Assembly: GCF_003369795.1 (NCBI RefSeq)
Contig: NZ_CP026730.1
Span: forward strand, 4,021,001 to 4,085,000
DNA: 64,000 nucleotides
Direction: 5' to 3'
Source of the DNA: Streptomyces sp. CB09001
GTDB taxonomy: Bacteria; Actinomycetota; Actinomycetes; Streptomycetales; Streptomycetaceae
Part shown: positions 1-8,631 of the stretch, piece after piece
Position numbering within the stretch: the first letter of the stretch is position 1
Layout of the letters: every line of letters starts with the position of its first letter
Notes under the pieces: generated by a model
What the model saw: only the letters and a program-made list of their open reading frames with translations
The model's database searches: none
What the model was told of the DNA's origin: nothing
Position numbers and translations under genes: made by a program

Positions 1-398
1 TCGGCGAGCAGGTCCCGGGCCGACCGTCCCGTCTCCCCGGAGGCGAGTGAGCCCTGGACGCCCAGGCAGCCGGACGGGCAGTCGGGGCGGGTGCTGACCT
101 CCACGGCGCCGTTCAGGAACGCGGTGGCCGCCTCGCGGGCGGTGGGCTTGCGCAGGGCGCGGTCGACGTAGGAGGCGGGGCCCTCCTCGTAGCGTTCGAG
201 CGCCTTGCGGAACAGGTCCTCCTTGTTGCCGAAGGCCGCGTACATGCTGGTGCGGGTGATGCCCATGGCGCCGGTCAGGTCGGTGAGGCTGGCGCCCTCG
301 TAGCCCTGCTCCCAGAAGACCCGCATGGCCTTCTCCAGCGCCTCGTCGGCGTCGAAGCCCCTCGGTCGGCCGATCGACCCCTTCTGTCGCGTCTCCAT
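1..398 (-). CDS. TetR-family repressor, C-terminus beyond the window
   Basis: Only the first 132 codons are present; the gene runs off the left edge. The ATG at 398 opens a TetR-type DNA-binding domain: a basic leader, then an HTH with the features [20 protein letters not shown], ending in the usual [12 protein letters not shown]. The visible C-terminal part includes a CPAGC-like Cys pair followed by [12 protein letters not shown], as seen in AcrR-type repressors of short-chain dehydrogenases and oxidoreductases. It is divergent from the dehydrogenase at 493, and the 95-bp gap holds two near-identical palindromes, so I infer that it represses itself and that enzyme. The ligand is unknown. Confidence 0.9.
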   Translation of the reverse strand, partial: METRQKGSIGRPRGFDADEALEKAMRVFWEQGYEGASLTDLTGAMGITRTSMYAAFGNKEDLFRKALERYEEGPASYVDRALRKPTAREAATAFLNGAVEVSTRPDCPSGCLGVQGSLASGETGRSARDLLA

Positions 399-416
399 GG
401 TCCCAGTCTACGCCTT

Positions 417-434
417 CCGTATCGATCGGTACGG
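417..434. promoter_or_regulatory. TetR operator copy 1 (imperfect palindrome)
   Basis: CCGTATCGATCGGTACGG is an 18-bp inverted repeat with one mismatched pair, sharing the core TACCGATCGGTA-like sequence with the copy at 453-470. It lies about 20 bp upstream of the tetR start at 398. The centre-to-centre distance between copies is 36 bp, which would put two repressor dimers on nearly the same DNA face. The operator role is inferred from position and symmetry. Confidence 0.75.
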
Positions 435-452
435 ATGTGCTACGGTCGCTTT

Positions 453-470
453 CAGTACCGATCGGTACTG
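453..470. promoter_or_regulatory. TetR operator copy 2 (perfect palindrome)
   Basis: CAGTACCGATCGGTACTG is a perfect 18-bp palindrome just upstream of the ribosome-binding site of the dehydrogenase at 493. With the copy at 417-434 it forms a two-site control region between the divergent tetR and oxidoreductase genes. Confidence 0.8.
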
Positions 471-492
471 AATATCGGGAAGGGTGCTCACC

Positions 493-1242
493 ATGGGACA
501 GCTCGAAGGCAGGACGGCCGTCGTCACCGGCGGCGGCACGGGGATCGGTCTGGCCAGCGCGGTGCGGCTGGCGGACGAGGGTGCGCACGTGTTCATCACC
601 GGGCGGCGAAAGGCGGCGCTGGACGCGGCCGTGGAGATCATCGGCGCCGAGCGGGTCACGGCGGTGGCCGGTGACGTCTCGGACCCGGCCGACGTGGACC
701 GGCTCTACGAAGCGGTCCGCGCCCGCGGCCGGGGGCTCGACGTGGTCTTCGCCAACGCGGCGACCGCCTCGCTGGTGCCGCTGGAGGAGATCACCGAGGA
801 GCGGTTCGAGGAGATCTTCGGCGTCAACGTGCGGGGCACGCTCTTCACCGTGCAGAAGGCGTTGCCGCTGCTCAACGACGGTGCCTCGGTGATCCTGAAC
901 GCCTCCACCGCCGCCGACAACGGCGCGGAGGCGTTCAGTCTGTACGCCGCCTCCAAGGCCGCCGTCCGGACCTTTGCGCGGGGCTGGGCGAACGAGCTCA
1001 AGGGCCGTGGCGTCCGGGTCAACGCGATCTCCCCGGGGCCGGTCGACACCCCCGGGATCACCAACCTCTTCGGCGAGTCGAACGCGCCCACCGTCCACAC
1101 GAAGCTCGCCGGGGACACCGCGATCGGCAGGATGGGCCGCCCCGAGGAGGTCGCCGCGGTGGTCGCTTTCCTCGCCTCGGACCAGAGCACCTTCGTCCTC
1201 GGCGCCAACTGGTACGTCGACGGCGGCGAGAACCAGATCTGA
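493..1242 (+). CDS. SDR-family NAD(P)-dependent oxidoreductase
   Basis: Classical short-chain dehydrogenase of 249 residues. It shows the Rossmann motif TGGGTGIG (residues 12-19), NAA (88-90), catalytic Ser138 in NAS, and Y151-x3-K155 in YAASK, followed by SPGPVDTPG. It should reduce a carbonyl or oxidise an alcohol in the cytoplasm with NAD(P)H; the substrate cannot be read from sequence. The ATG at 493 is preferred over a GTG at 484 because GGGAAGG lies at the proper distance before it. The operator pair upstream and the divergent TetR gene suggest substrate-induced expression. It converges on the esterase gene. Confidence 0.93.
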   Translation: MGQLEGRTAVVTGGGTGIGLASAVRLADEGAHVFITGRRKAALDAAVEIIGAERVTAVAGDVSDPADVDRLYEAVRARGRGLDVVFANAATASLVPLEEITEERFEEIFGVNVRGTLFTVQKALPLLNDGASVILNASTAADNGAEAFSLYAASKAAVRTFARGWANELKGRGVRVNAISPGPVDTPGITNLFGESNAPTVHTKLAGDTAIGRMGRPEEVAAVVAFLASDQSTFVLGANWYVDGGENQI

Positions 1243-1272
1243 CCCGGCGGGCGGCCGGTCCCGCTCCCGGGA

Positions 1273-2244
1273 TCAGGCCGGGTGCAGGGCGCCGCGCAGC
1301 GTGGCGACCGCCATGGAGATCGCCGCTTGCGCGGCGTGGGTCTCGCGTAGGGCGTCGAGCATCACGAAGTCGTGGATGATGCCCTGGAAGCGGACCGCGG
1401 TGACGGGGACGCCCGCCTCGCGGAGCTTGTTCGCGTAGGCCTCGCCCTCGTCGCGCAGCACGTCCGCCTCGCCGGTGACGACCAGGGCCGGTGGCAGCCC
1501 CGCCAGCTGCTCCGTCGTGGCCCGCAAGGGGGAGGCGGTGATCTGGGCGCGTTCGGCCTGGTTGGTCGTGTACTGGTCCCAGTACCACTGCATGCCGTCG
1601 CGGCGCAGGAAGTACCCCTCGGCGAACTGGTGGTACGAGCGGGTGTCGAACGCCGCGTCGGTCACGGGGTAGAACAGCACCTGCTGCACCAGCGGCACAT
1701 CGCCGTACTCCTTGGCCATCAGGGTCAGGGCGGCGGCCATGTTGCCGCCCGCCGAGTCACCGGCCACCGCCAGCCGACGGCCGTCGAGGTCCCTCGCCGT
1801 TCCCTTCGCGGCGATCCACCGGGCGACGGTGTAGCTCTGTTCGAGAGCCACCGGATAGCGCTCCTCGGGTGAGAGGTCGTACTCGGGGAAGACCACCGCG
1901 ACCCCGGCGCCGACCGCGAGTTCGCGGACCAGCCGGTCGTGGGTGCGGGCGTTGCCGTAAGCCCAGCCGGAGCCGTGCAGGTAGAGGATCACCGGCAGGA
2001 GCCCGGCAGCCCCGGCGGGTCTGACGATCCGGGTGCGGACGCCGCCGGTGGGCCCGTTCGGGACGGTGATCCACTCCTCGGTCACGGCGGGCAGTGCCAC
2101 CGGGCCCGACTGCGCCTCGTCGACGACCCCGCGTGCCTCGGCGGGCGGCAACTCGTGGAGAAACGGCCGACGGGCCGTCGCCTCGGCGAACGCTGCCGCA
2201 GGCGGCTCCAGCACCGGCCGTACCGGCTCGGCAGGGTGGGACAT
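1273..2244 (-). CDS. Alpha/beta hydrolase of the hormone-sensitive-lipase type (esterase)
   Basis: 323 residues from the ATG at 2244, which has AGGAG eight bases upstream; the frame stays open further upstream but without a better start. The oxyanion motif is HGSGW (residues 90-94, in place of the usual HGGG), the nucleophile elbow is GDSAG with Ser164, and the C-terminal GEADVLRDEGE and IIHDF supply the Asp and His. This is the HSL (bacterial family IV) esterase pattern acting on short acyl esters. No signal peptide is visible, so it is probably cytoplasmic. It faces the SDR gene tail to tail with 30 bp between them. Confidence 0.9.
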   Translation of the reverse strand: MSHPAEPVRPVLEPPAAAFAEATARRPFLHELPPAEARGVVDEAQSGPVALPAVTEEWITVPNGPTGGVRTRIVRPAGAAGLLPVILYLHGSGWAYGNARTHDRLVRELAVGAGVAVVFPEYDLSPEERYPVALEQSYTVARWIAAKGTARDLDGRRLAVAGDSAGGNMAAALTLMAKEYGDVPLVQQVLFYPVTDAAFDTRSYHQFAEGYFLRRDGMQWYWDQYTTNQAERAQITASPLRATTEQLAGLPPALVVTGEADVLRDEGEAYANKLREAGVPVTAVRFQGIIHDFVMLDALRETHAAQAAISMAVATLRGALHPA

Positions 2245-2412
2245 GACGTACTCCTGGGTGACCTGGGCCGTGCCGGGGTCTCCGGCGTATCGGCTCCCCG
2301 GCGGACCCGGCTCGGCCCGCCTCGCACCTGGCACGCTAGTGGGCGTCGGCAGGGGCGAATTGCCTGCAGGCGCACCGTGCTTGATCCCCCGTGCACAAGG
2401 CGCCCCCGCATG

Positions 2413-2850
2413 TCACTCGCAGCCGTTCAGGAGAGCGGCGAGCGCGTGGTCGATGTCGACGTGCCGGCCTTCCCGCCCCATCGGCACCAGCTCGTGCGAC
2501 CGCCGCAGGAACTCGGCGGTGTCCAGGGCCGGGACCTCGATCCGCGCGGAGCCCACGGCCGACCTCAGGACGATGGAGACGGCGTCACGGTGGCACCGGT
2601 GCGGCGGACTCACCAGCACGTTCCCGACACCGGCCGGTCGGCGCAGGCCCTCCTCCAGCAGGGAACGGGCGAAGAACCAGTCGACCGGCTCCCGCGTCTC
2701 GCCCGCGCCCAGGGAGAGCCGTACGGCATAGGGGTCGGCCACGTCGTAGACCAACTGCGCGCACAGCAGCACGGGGGGATCACCGGGGAGGCCGACGGCC
2801 ACCGTCACCGGGGACGCGACCGTTGTGGCGTGCTCACTCTTGTCTCTCAT
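2413..2850 (-). CDS. SsgA-family (SALP) sporulation/cell-division regulator
   Basis: 145 residues from the ATG at 2850, preceded by GAGGAAG. Family hallmarks are DPYAVRLSL in the middle, W-x-FAR-x-LL-x-EGLRRP, a G-x-GNVLVSP turn, and ELVPMGREG before the end. SsgA-like proteins occur only in sporulating actinomycetes; they are small and cytoplasmic and help place septa and cell-wall synthesis. This identifies the family, not which paralogue it is. It lies downstream of the AraC gene on the same strand, across a 93-bp gap full of short direct repeats, and may be co-transcribed with it or controlled by it. Confidence 0.9.
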   Translation of the reverse strand: MRDKSEHATTVASPVTVAVGLPGDPPVLLCAQLVYDVADPYAVRLSLGAGETREPVDWFFARSLLEEGLRRPAGVGNVLVSPPHRCHRDAVSIVLRSAVGSARIEVPALDTAEFLRRSHELVPMGREGRHVDIDHALAALLNGCE

Positions 2851-2877
2851 GGGGTCTTCCTCCTCGACCGACTGATG

Positions 2878-2937
2878 CATGGGACTGCCTGCTCATGGGA
2901 CTGCCTGCTCATGGGACGGATCTCATGGGACGGATGG
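2878..2937. repeat. Short tandem repeats between araC-like and ssgA-like genes
   Basis: Two exact 16-bp copies of CATGGGACTGCCTGCT (2878-2893, 2894-2909) are followed by two 14-bp variants starting CATGGGACGGAT (2910-2923, 2924-2937). All four share the core CATGGGAC. They sit in the upstream region of the SsgA-like gene. They could be regulator binding sites, for example for the neighbouring AraC protein, or replication slippage products. Confidence 0.7.
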
Positions 2938-2943
2938 CACCGC

Positions 2944-3903
2944 TCACCGGACGACGAGGCGGGCGTCGCGCCAGTCGCGCGGCGGGACGCCGTAGACGCC
3001 GCGGAACACCCGGCTGAAGTGGGCGGGGCTGATGAAGCCCCACCGTTGGGCCACCGCGGCCACGGTCGGGACCGTCTCGTCGCCGCGGGACAGCTCACGC
3101 GCGCACTGCTCCAGTCGACGGCGCTGGATGTGCCTGGCGACGGTGGTGTCCTCGCCCTCGAAGAGTCGGTGCAGATAGCGGACGGAGATGTGCTGGGCCT
3201 TCGCCACGGTCTCCGGCGACAGCGACGGGTCGTCCAGGTGGCGTTCGATGTGGTCGCGGATGCGCAGCAGCATCCGGTCGCGCTGCGGCGCCGGTTCCGC
3301 CTCGGCCTGCTGGGCCCGTTCGGCGACCAGCGTCGCGAACAGGTGGGCGACGCCGGCGGCCAGCCGGCCCGCGATCTCCCGGGAGTAGGGCTGCTCCGGC
3401 GTGACCAGCGTCGTCAGCAGGGACACCACGGCCCCGCCGAGGCCCTCCGTGGCGTCGACCACGGTTCCCGTGACCAGCCCGATCTCCCGCTCGGACAGCC
3501 TCAGTAACGTCCGGGGGATGTGCACCACCCGCGCGGAGAACGGCGCCGGGCACTCCAGGGAGTACGGGCGCGTCGTGTCGTACACCAGCAGGTCGCCCGG
3601 TGCGGCGGTGACCGTCCGCCCGTCCTGGACGAGCGTGGTGGTGCCCGACTTCGGGACCGAGAAGCCGATGAACCCCTCCGGGGTGCGGGAGGAGAGTTCG
3701 GTGGTCCGGGTGACGCGCTGGGCGTCGGCGTTGATGTCGCACACCCGGAGGTGTCCCACCCGGCCGGCGGCGATGCGGCCGGCGAACGGACCGTCCCCCA
3801 GCGGGACGACGGTCATCGGCACCAGCGCCCGGCCCAGCGCGTCGTGCCAGAAGGCGAGCTTGTCCCGGTCGGGAACCGAAGCGGTCGTCAGCACCTGGCC
3901 CAT
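2944..3903 (-). CDS. AraC-family transcriptional regulator
   Basis: 319 residues from the ATG at 3903, which follows a purine-rich GGAGAAGGAG. The N-terminal 180 residues look like the AraC-binding-like domain found in NitR/FeaR-type regulators (F-W-H-D, later T-T-L-V-Q-D-G-R and L-V-Y-D-T-x-R-P-Y). The C-terminal 100 residues carry the paired HTHs, including LSPETVAKAQHISVRYLHRLF and the signature FISPAHFSRVFRGVYGVPP. The inducer is unknown. The SsgA-like gene is directly downstream. Confidence 0.92.
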   Translation of the reverse strand: MGQVLTTASVPDRDKLAFWHDALGRALVPMTVVPLGDGPFAGRIAAGRVGHLRVCDINADAQRVTRTTELSSRTPEGFIGFSVPKSGTTTLVQDGRTVTAAPGDLLVYDTTRPYSLECPAPFSARVVHIPRTLLRLSEREIGLVTGTVVDATEGLGGAVVSLLTTLVTPEQPYSREIAGRLAAGVAHLFATLVAERAQQAEAEPAPQRDRMLLRIRDHIERHLDDPSLSPETVAKAQHISVRYLHRLFEGEDTTVARHIQRRRLEQCARELSRGDETVPTVAAVAQRWGFISPAHFSRVFRGVYGVPPRDWRDARLVVR

Positions 3904-4101
3904 CTGGCTCTCCTTCTCCACGTCCCGCCTCTGCGGGGCCCTTGCCCTGCCTTCATCAGACAAGCAGCGGGCCGCCCGGCACTCCAGGCAGGAAGCAGGC
4001 AGAAACCGGCAGCAGCGCGGGGCGGCGGGAACGTGTGCGCGCAGGGACACGTGGAGAGCGGGGCGGGCGCCGAGGGGGAAGGACCGGAGGCGCCCTCCGG
4101 G

Positions 4102-6417
4102 CTACGGTGAGGAGTCCCCCGGGGGCGGCTCGGGTGCCGCGTCGAGGAGGGCGAGTTGTTCCCGCGCGTCGGCGACCTTCGCGGGGTCGGCTTCGGGGCC
4201 GATGGCGATGCAGGAGAGGAAGGCTTCCCGGGCGGGCTGGGCGCGGCCGGCCTTCATCAGGACATGGCCCAGATCGCTGATGACTCGGCTGGTCATGCCC
4301 GGGTTGTCCTGCCCCAGGTCGAGAGCGGTGTGAAGGTGGCCGACGGCCGCGTCCCAGTCGCCGAGCAGGGCGTGAGCGTCGGCTGAGACGGAGTGCATCT
4401 GGATGGTGGAGAAGCGGGCGATGTGGGGCGCGATGCCGTCGCCGGACTCCTCGATGAACGCGAACGTTTCCGCGAGGTACGCCAGGCCCTCGGCGGGGCG
4501 GCCGGTGTCCACCAGGAGTATGCAGACGCCGTAGCGGGCTTGCAGCGAACCATTCAGATCACCTCCGGCCTCGAACAGTTCGGCCGACCGCAGGGTGTGT
4601 TCCATCGAGCGGTCGTAGTCTTCGAGACGCCGGTACGCGACGGACTGGTAGTCGTGCGCCCAGGCCTGTTGGTCGAGGTCTCCGGCGCGTTCGGCGGCGG
4701 CCAGGGCCTGTGCCGACCGGTCGAGACTGTCCTGGTGCCGGCCCTCGATCACGGACAGCGCCCAGGCGTGGTAGTTGAGCTGGGTGGCCTCGACGAGCGG
4801 GTCGCCGAGTGCCTGGGCGCTGCGGGCGGCGGTGTCGAAGACCTCAGTCCAGTGTCCCCAGAAGATCCACTGGTCCGAGAACCAGTGCAGGGCCTCGGCG
4901 ACTTCGACGACGGTGGTGTGGTCGCCGTTCGCGGCGGCCGTGCGGTAGGCGGCGAGCCAGTTGTCGCCCTCGGCCTGGAGCCAGGCGCGGGCCAGGTCGG
5001 CGGTGGACAGGTCGACGTCCCCGGACCAGTCGGCGGGCAGGGCGCCGTAGTCGGGTTCGTACCAGCGCCCGGCCACCGTCGCCGTCTCCAGCAGCCAGGA
5101 GTGCAGCGTTGCGCGAGCCGCGTCCGCGTCGGCCGCGCTCTCCTCGGCGCTCAGACGGGTACGGGCGTACAGGCGCAGCAGGTCGTGCAGGCGGTACCGG
5201 GTGCCGTTGCTGCCCAGCAACCCGGTCTCGACCAGCTCCTCCAGGGTGTCCTCGGTGTCGAAGAGGTCCTGCCCGACCAGCTGGGCCGCCGCGGCCGGTG
5301 AGGTGTCGGCGCCCGGCACCAGGGCCAGCCGCCGGAAGAGACGCGCGGCCGTGGGGGTGAGCTGCTGGTAGGACAGCTCGAAGGCCGCCGACACATGCAC
5401 GTCACCGGCGGACAGCACGCTCAGCCGCCGGTCCTCGCGGGCGAGGCGGTCGGCCAGCCGCCGCACGCTCCAGCCGGTGCGGGTGGCCAGCCAGTTGCCC
5501 GCCACCCGCAGGGCCAGCGGCAGATGACCGCACAGTTCGGCGACCTCGGCGAGCGCCGCCGGGTCGGCCGCCGCGCGGTCGGCGCCCACCAGACCGGCCA
5601 GCAGGGTCGTGGCCTCCTGGGGGCCGAGTTCCCCGAGGGGCAGGCGCCGCACACTGTCCAGCCCGGTCAGCATGCGCCGGCTGGTCACCAGCACCATGCC
5701 CGTGCCCGCACTGGGCAGCAACGGGCGGACCTGGGCCTCGTCCCGGGCATTGTCGAGGACCAGCAGGCAGCGCTGGTCGGCGAGCACCTGCCGGTACAGC
5801 TCCGGGTGGCCCTCCGGACCGACCCGGGCCAGGTCCCGGTCCGCCACCTGCAACGCCTTGAGCACGCCGAGCATCAGTTCCGCCGGGCCGGCCGGCTCGT
5901 CGGCCGTGCCCCGCAGATCCACCACCAGCTGGCCGTGGGGAAACGCGTCGGCCACCTCCTGCGCCGCCTGCAGCGCGAGCGTCGTCTTCCCGGCACCGGG
6001 CGGCCCCGAGATCACGACAACGTCCGGCCCCGCGTGACCCCGCGGACCGTCCTCGCCGCCTTCGCCGTCGAGGGCGCCGCGTTGCGCCAGGTCGATGAGC
6101 TGCTTGATCTCGTGCTCGCGGCCGATGAAGTCGTCGATGCCCCGGGGGAAGGAACGCACCCCCGTCGGCGCGTAGCGCGGGACCCGCCCGGTGCGCGCCG
6201 TGGCCAGCAGCCGCTCGCGCTCCGCGTCGCCCAGCCCCAGACCGTCGGCCAGGGCCGCCACGGTCCGCCGCTGTGGAGCCGCCCGCCGCCCCCGCTCCAG
6301 GTCCCCGATGCCCCGCACACTCACACCGGACGTCTCGGCCAGTCCCTCGATCGTCAAGGACGCGGCCAGCCGCGACTCCCGCAGCAGGGTGCCGAACGTC
6401 ACCTGCTCACCGGCCAC
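4102..6417 (-). CDS. XRE/NB-ARC/TPR STAND-type transcriptional regulator
   Basis: 771 residues from a GTG start at 6417. The order is: an XRE-type HTH (about residues 5-62, with LRESRLAASLTIEGLAETSG), a linker ending FIGRE, a P-loop NTPase with Walker A GPPGAGKTT (138-146) and Walker B RCLLVLD (216-222), a winged-helix region, then TPR-like helices over the last 330 residues. This is the AfsR-like STAND layout without the SARP/BTAD domain. Such proteins are ATP-dependent switches controlling secondary metabolism or development. The target is unknown. The truncated ECF sigma gene lies upstream on the same strand with a 117-bp gap. Confidence 0.88.
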   Translation of the reverse strand: MAGEQVTFGTLLRESRLAASLTIEGLAETSGVSVRGIGDLERGRRAAPQRRTVAALADGLGLGDAERERLLATARTGRVPRYAPTGVRSFPRGIDDFIGREHEIKQLIDLAQRGALDGEGGEDGPRGHAGPDVVVISGPPGAGKTTLALQAAQEVADAFPHGQLVVDLRGTADEPAGPAELMLGVLKALQVADRDLARVGPEGHPELYRQVLADQRCLLVLDNARDEAQVRPLLPSAGTGMVLVTSRRMLTGLDSVRRLPLGELGPQEATTLLAGLVGADRAAADPAALAEVAELCGHLPLALRVAGNWLATRTGWSVRRLADRLAREDRRLSVLSAGDVHVSAAFELSYQQLTPTAARLFRRLALVPGADTSPAAAAQLVGQDLFDTEDTLEELVETGLLGSNGTRYRLHDLLRLYARTRLSAEESAADADAARATLHSWLLETATVAGRWYEPDYGALPADWSGDVDLSTADLARAWLQAEGDNWLAAYRTAAANGDHTTVVEVAEALHWFSDQWIFWGHWTEVFDTAARSAQALGDPLVEATQLNYHAWALSVIEGRHQDSLDRSAQALAAAERAGDLDQQAWAHDYQSVAYRRLEDYDRSMEHTLRSAELFEAGGDLNGSLQARYGVCILLVDTGRPAEGLAYLAETFAFIEESGDGIAPHIARFSTIQMHSVSADAHALLGDWDAAVGHLHTALDLGQDNPGMTSRVISDLGHVLMKAGRAQPAREAFLSCIAIGPEADPAKVADAREQLALLDAAPEPPPGDSSP

Positions 6418-6534
6418 GCGGCTCCCCCCCGCGTCGCCACTCCGCGCCTTCTCAGGGACACGGCTGATGGAAGCGCATACTAACGGGACGTGCAGGGCCC
6501 CGGGAGAGTCATTTCACAGCGTGGTCGCGCCCCC

Positions 6535-7230
6535 TCACGTGCCCACGAGTGCCCCGCCCGCCACGGCCGCGTCCCCGCGGAGCGCTCCGTCGGCGGTGGG
6601 CGGGGCACCGGTGTCGGCGGTGAGCAGCGCCTCCAGGGAGGCCACGTCCCCCGCCCGGGCCGCGGCGACGAAGGCAGTCAGCAGGCGTCTGTGGCCCGCC
6701 GTGCTGCCGTGAACCCGCCGCTCCTGTGCCAGATGCCCGCGGGCACGGCTCACGACCTTCCTCGCGTTGCCCTGGCTGAGCCGCAGAATCCCGGCTATCT
6801 CGGGATAGCCGTAGTCGAACGCCTCCCGCAGGAGGAACGCGGCGCGCTCGACCGGGGTCAGCCGCTTCAGCAACAGCAGCAGGGCCAGCTCCAGGGCCTC
6901 GTACCGCTGGATTCGCGACTCCGGATCCGGTCCGGTTGCGACGGGTTCGGCCGGCCACGGGCCCATCGCGGTCTCCCGGCGCGCACGGGCGGACTGTACG
7001 ACGTTGAGCGCCAGCCGGGTCGTGACCGTGGCGAGGAACGCCGCCGGGCTGACCACAGTGGAGCGGTCGGTCCGCTGCCAGCGCAGCCACACTTCCTGGA
7101 GCACGTCCTCCGCCTCGACGGCGCTGCCGAGCACGCGGTGGGCGATACCGAGGAGACGTGGCCGGTACTGGACGAAGACGGCGACGGCACTGTCCGCGTC
7201 GTGTGCCGCCTGGAGCCGTTGTGAAGGCAT
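6535..7230 (-). CDS. ECF sigma factor, SigJ-like, with shortened C-terminus
   Basis: 231 residues from the ATG at 7230. Sigma region 2 is clear (FVQYRPRLLGIAHRVLGSAV, then AEDVLQEVWLRW), as is region 4 (LTPVERAAFLLREAFDYGYP, then IAGILRLSQGNARKVVSRAR). SigJ-type (ECF41-like) factors usually continue into a SnoaL-like domain of roughly 100 residues that tunes activity. Here the frame stops soon after the first helix of that domain (LLTAFVAAARAGDVASLEALL). No anti-sigma gene is adjacent. The truncation may be genuine or the relic of a deletion at the 3' end. Confidence 0.88.
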   Translation of the reverse strand: MPSQRLQAAHDADSAVAVFVQYRPRLLGIAHRVLGSAVEAEDVLQEVWLRWQRTDRSTVVSPAAFLATVTTRLALNVVQSARARRETAMGPWPAEPVATGPDPESRIQRYEALELALLLLLKRLTPVERAAFLLREAFDYGYPEIAGILRLSQGNARKVVSRARGHLAQERRVHGSTAGHRRLLTAFVAAARAGDVASLEALLTADTGAPPTADGALRGDAAVAGGALVGT

Positions 7231-7396
7231 GATCGTGCGGTCTCCGTTCCTCTGTGCTGCTGACCGTTGGTGAGCGAGGAATGCCGCATGCCTGCAGACG
7301 GCCTCGCCGGTGGATCCCATCGAGTACGTCCGATGTCCACGACGCTGCCGAGTATGGGTCGTTTGCTGGCTGGATAGGGCGCTACGGGCTATTTGG

Positions 7397-7993
7397 TCAC
7401 GGATGGTCAAGTGCGCCCTGCGGCGTCACGATGCGCTCGACCGCAGCCGCCACCAGCTCGTCGCGCTCGGCCGGGGTGAACACGTCCGGCAGGGTGAGCT
7501 GTTCGACGATCAGCCAGTTCAGGGCGAGGATGAGCAGCTTGACGGCCATGGCGTCGCCGGGGAGGCCGGACGCCTCGTGGTGGGCGACGTTGGCGGCGAC
7601 GTCCTCGCGGACGCGCTCGGTCAGCACCGCGCGCAGCTCGGGGCGCCGGGTGGCCTCCAGGCGCAGCTCCAGCAGGGCGAGGTAGCCGGTGCGGAAGGAG
7701 GCGACGCGGTCGACCAGTTCGCGCATCAGCCGCACGTAGGTGTCACGGTCGCGGGGGGCCGCGCGCTGGCGCGCGAGGGCGGCCTCGCCGGGGTGCAGCC
7801 GCTCGTAGACACGGGCGCCCGCCTGGGTGAGCAGGTCGTCCCGGTTCGCGAAGTAGTTGGACGCGGTGCCGGGCGGGACGGCCGCCTCCGTGTCCACCGC
7901 CCGGAAGGTCAGCCCCCGGGCCCCCTGCGCGGCCAGCACCTCGATCGCGGCGTCGACGAGAGCCGCGCGCCGCTGGTCGTTGCGTCTCACCAT
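7397..7993 (-). CDS. TetR-family transcriptional regulator
   Basis: 198 residues. The HTH is typical (LTFRAVDTEAAVPPGTASNYFANRDDLL split around the recognition helix), and the helical C-terminal part resembles the TetR_C group with LLELRLEATRRPELR. The ATG at 7993 sits one base after the TGA of the gene at 7995-8564, so the two are almost certainly translated from one mRNA. The ligand and targets are unknown. Confidence 0.9.
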   Translation of the reverse strand: MVRRNDQRRAALVDAAIEVLAAQGARGLTFRAVDTEAAVPPGTASNYFANRDDLLTQAGARVYERLHPGEAALARQRAAPRDRDTYVRLMRELVDRVASFRTGYLALLELRLEATRRPELRAVLTERVREDVAANVAHHEASGLPGDAMAVKLLILALNWLIVEQLTLPDVFTPAERDELVAAAVERIVTPQGALDHP

Positions 7994-7994
7994 G

Positions 7995-8564
7995 TCACAG
8001 GCCGCCCATCGGCTCGATGTCCACCCGTACCGGCGTGCCCCACACCCGCAGCACCTCGTAGTCCGTGAACTCGTGGACCAGCCGGTACGCCATCGCGGCG
8101 TGCGGGCCGCGCAGCTGGGCCGCGATGTACAGCTCGGCCTCGCGGCGGTCCCGGCGCGGGGTGCCGCACAGCTGCCACGCCTGGCCGGTCCACTGCTCGG
8201 GCAGCCAGCGCTGCTGGGGCTGCGGCCGGTCGCCCCGTACGCCGTAGCGGGACTGGACCGGCTCGGCGGGCCGGGCCGGCAGCGGTCCGCCGCTGTACTC
8301 GGCCCGGCGGGCCGTGCGGCGGCGGGTCTCGCACAGCAGGCACAGGTCGGGGGCGGCCTTGTCGACCGGCCCGTTCGGATGCTCCGGGCAGCGGGTGCTG
8401 GGGGCCGTCGTGGTGACGCTCTCCTCCAGCTGGTCCAGCGCACGCTTCAGGTCCGCGCGGACCTCGTGCAGCTTGGCCTCCGGCGTGTCGGCGGTCAGGG
8501 CCTCGCCGTGCTCACCGAGGAGGCGCAGGGCGCGGCCCAGGGCGGTCAGCTGGGCGTGGTTCAT
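7995..8564 (-). CDS. Conserved hypothetical protein with Cys-rich centre
   Basis: 189 residues, no family I can name. The N-terminal 55 residues are helical. The middle has a CPEHP...CLLC arrangement of three Cys and one His that could bind zinc. The C-terminal half is aromatic and globular (W-T-G-Q-A-W-Q-L-C, then HAAMAYRLVHEFTDYEVLRVWG). No signal peptide or membrane helix is visible. Its stop codon abuts the TetR start, which implies joint expression. The codon bias is strongly Streptomyces-like, so it is a real gene. Confidence 0.75.
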   Translation of the reverse strand: MNHAQLTALGRALRLLGEHGEALTADTPEAKLHEVRADLKRALDQLEESVTTTAPSTRCPEHPNGPVDKAAPDLCLLCETRRRTARRAEYSGGPLPARPAEPVQSRYGVRGDRPQPQQRWLPEQWTGQAWQLCGTPRRDRREAELYIAAQLRGPHAAMAYRLVHEFTDYEVLRVWGTPVRVDIEPMGGL

Positions 8565-8631
8565 GTCCTTCAGAATCGCACACGGCGCGGACGGCCCCGG
8601 GCGCGCGGCCGGACGGGAGGCGCCGCGGCGG

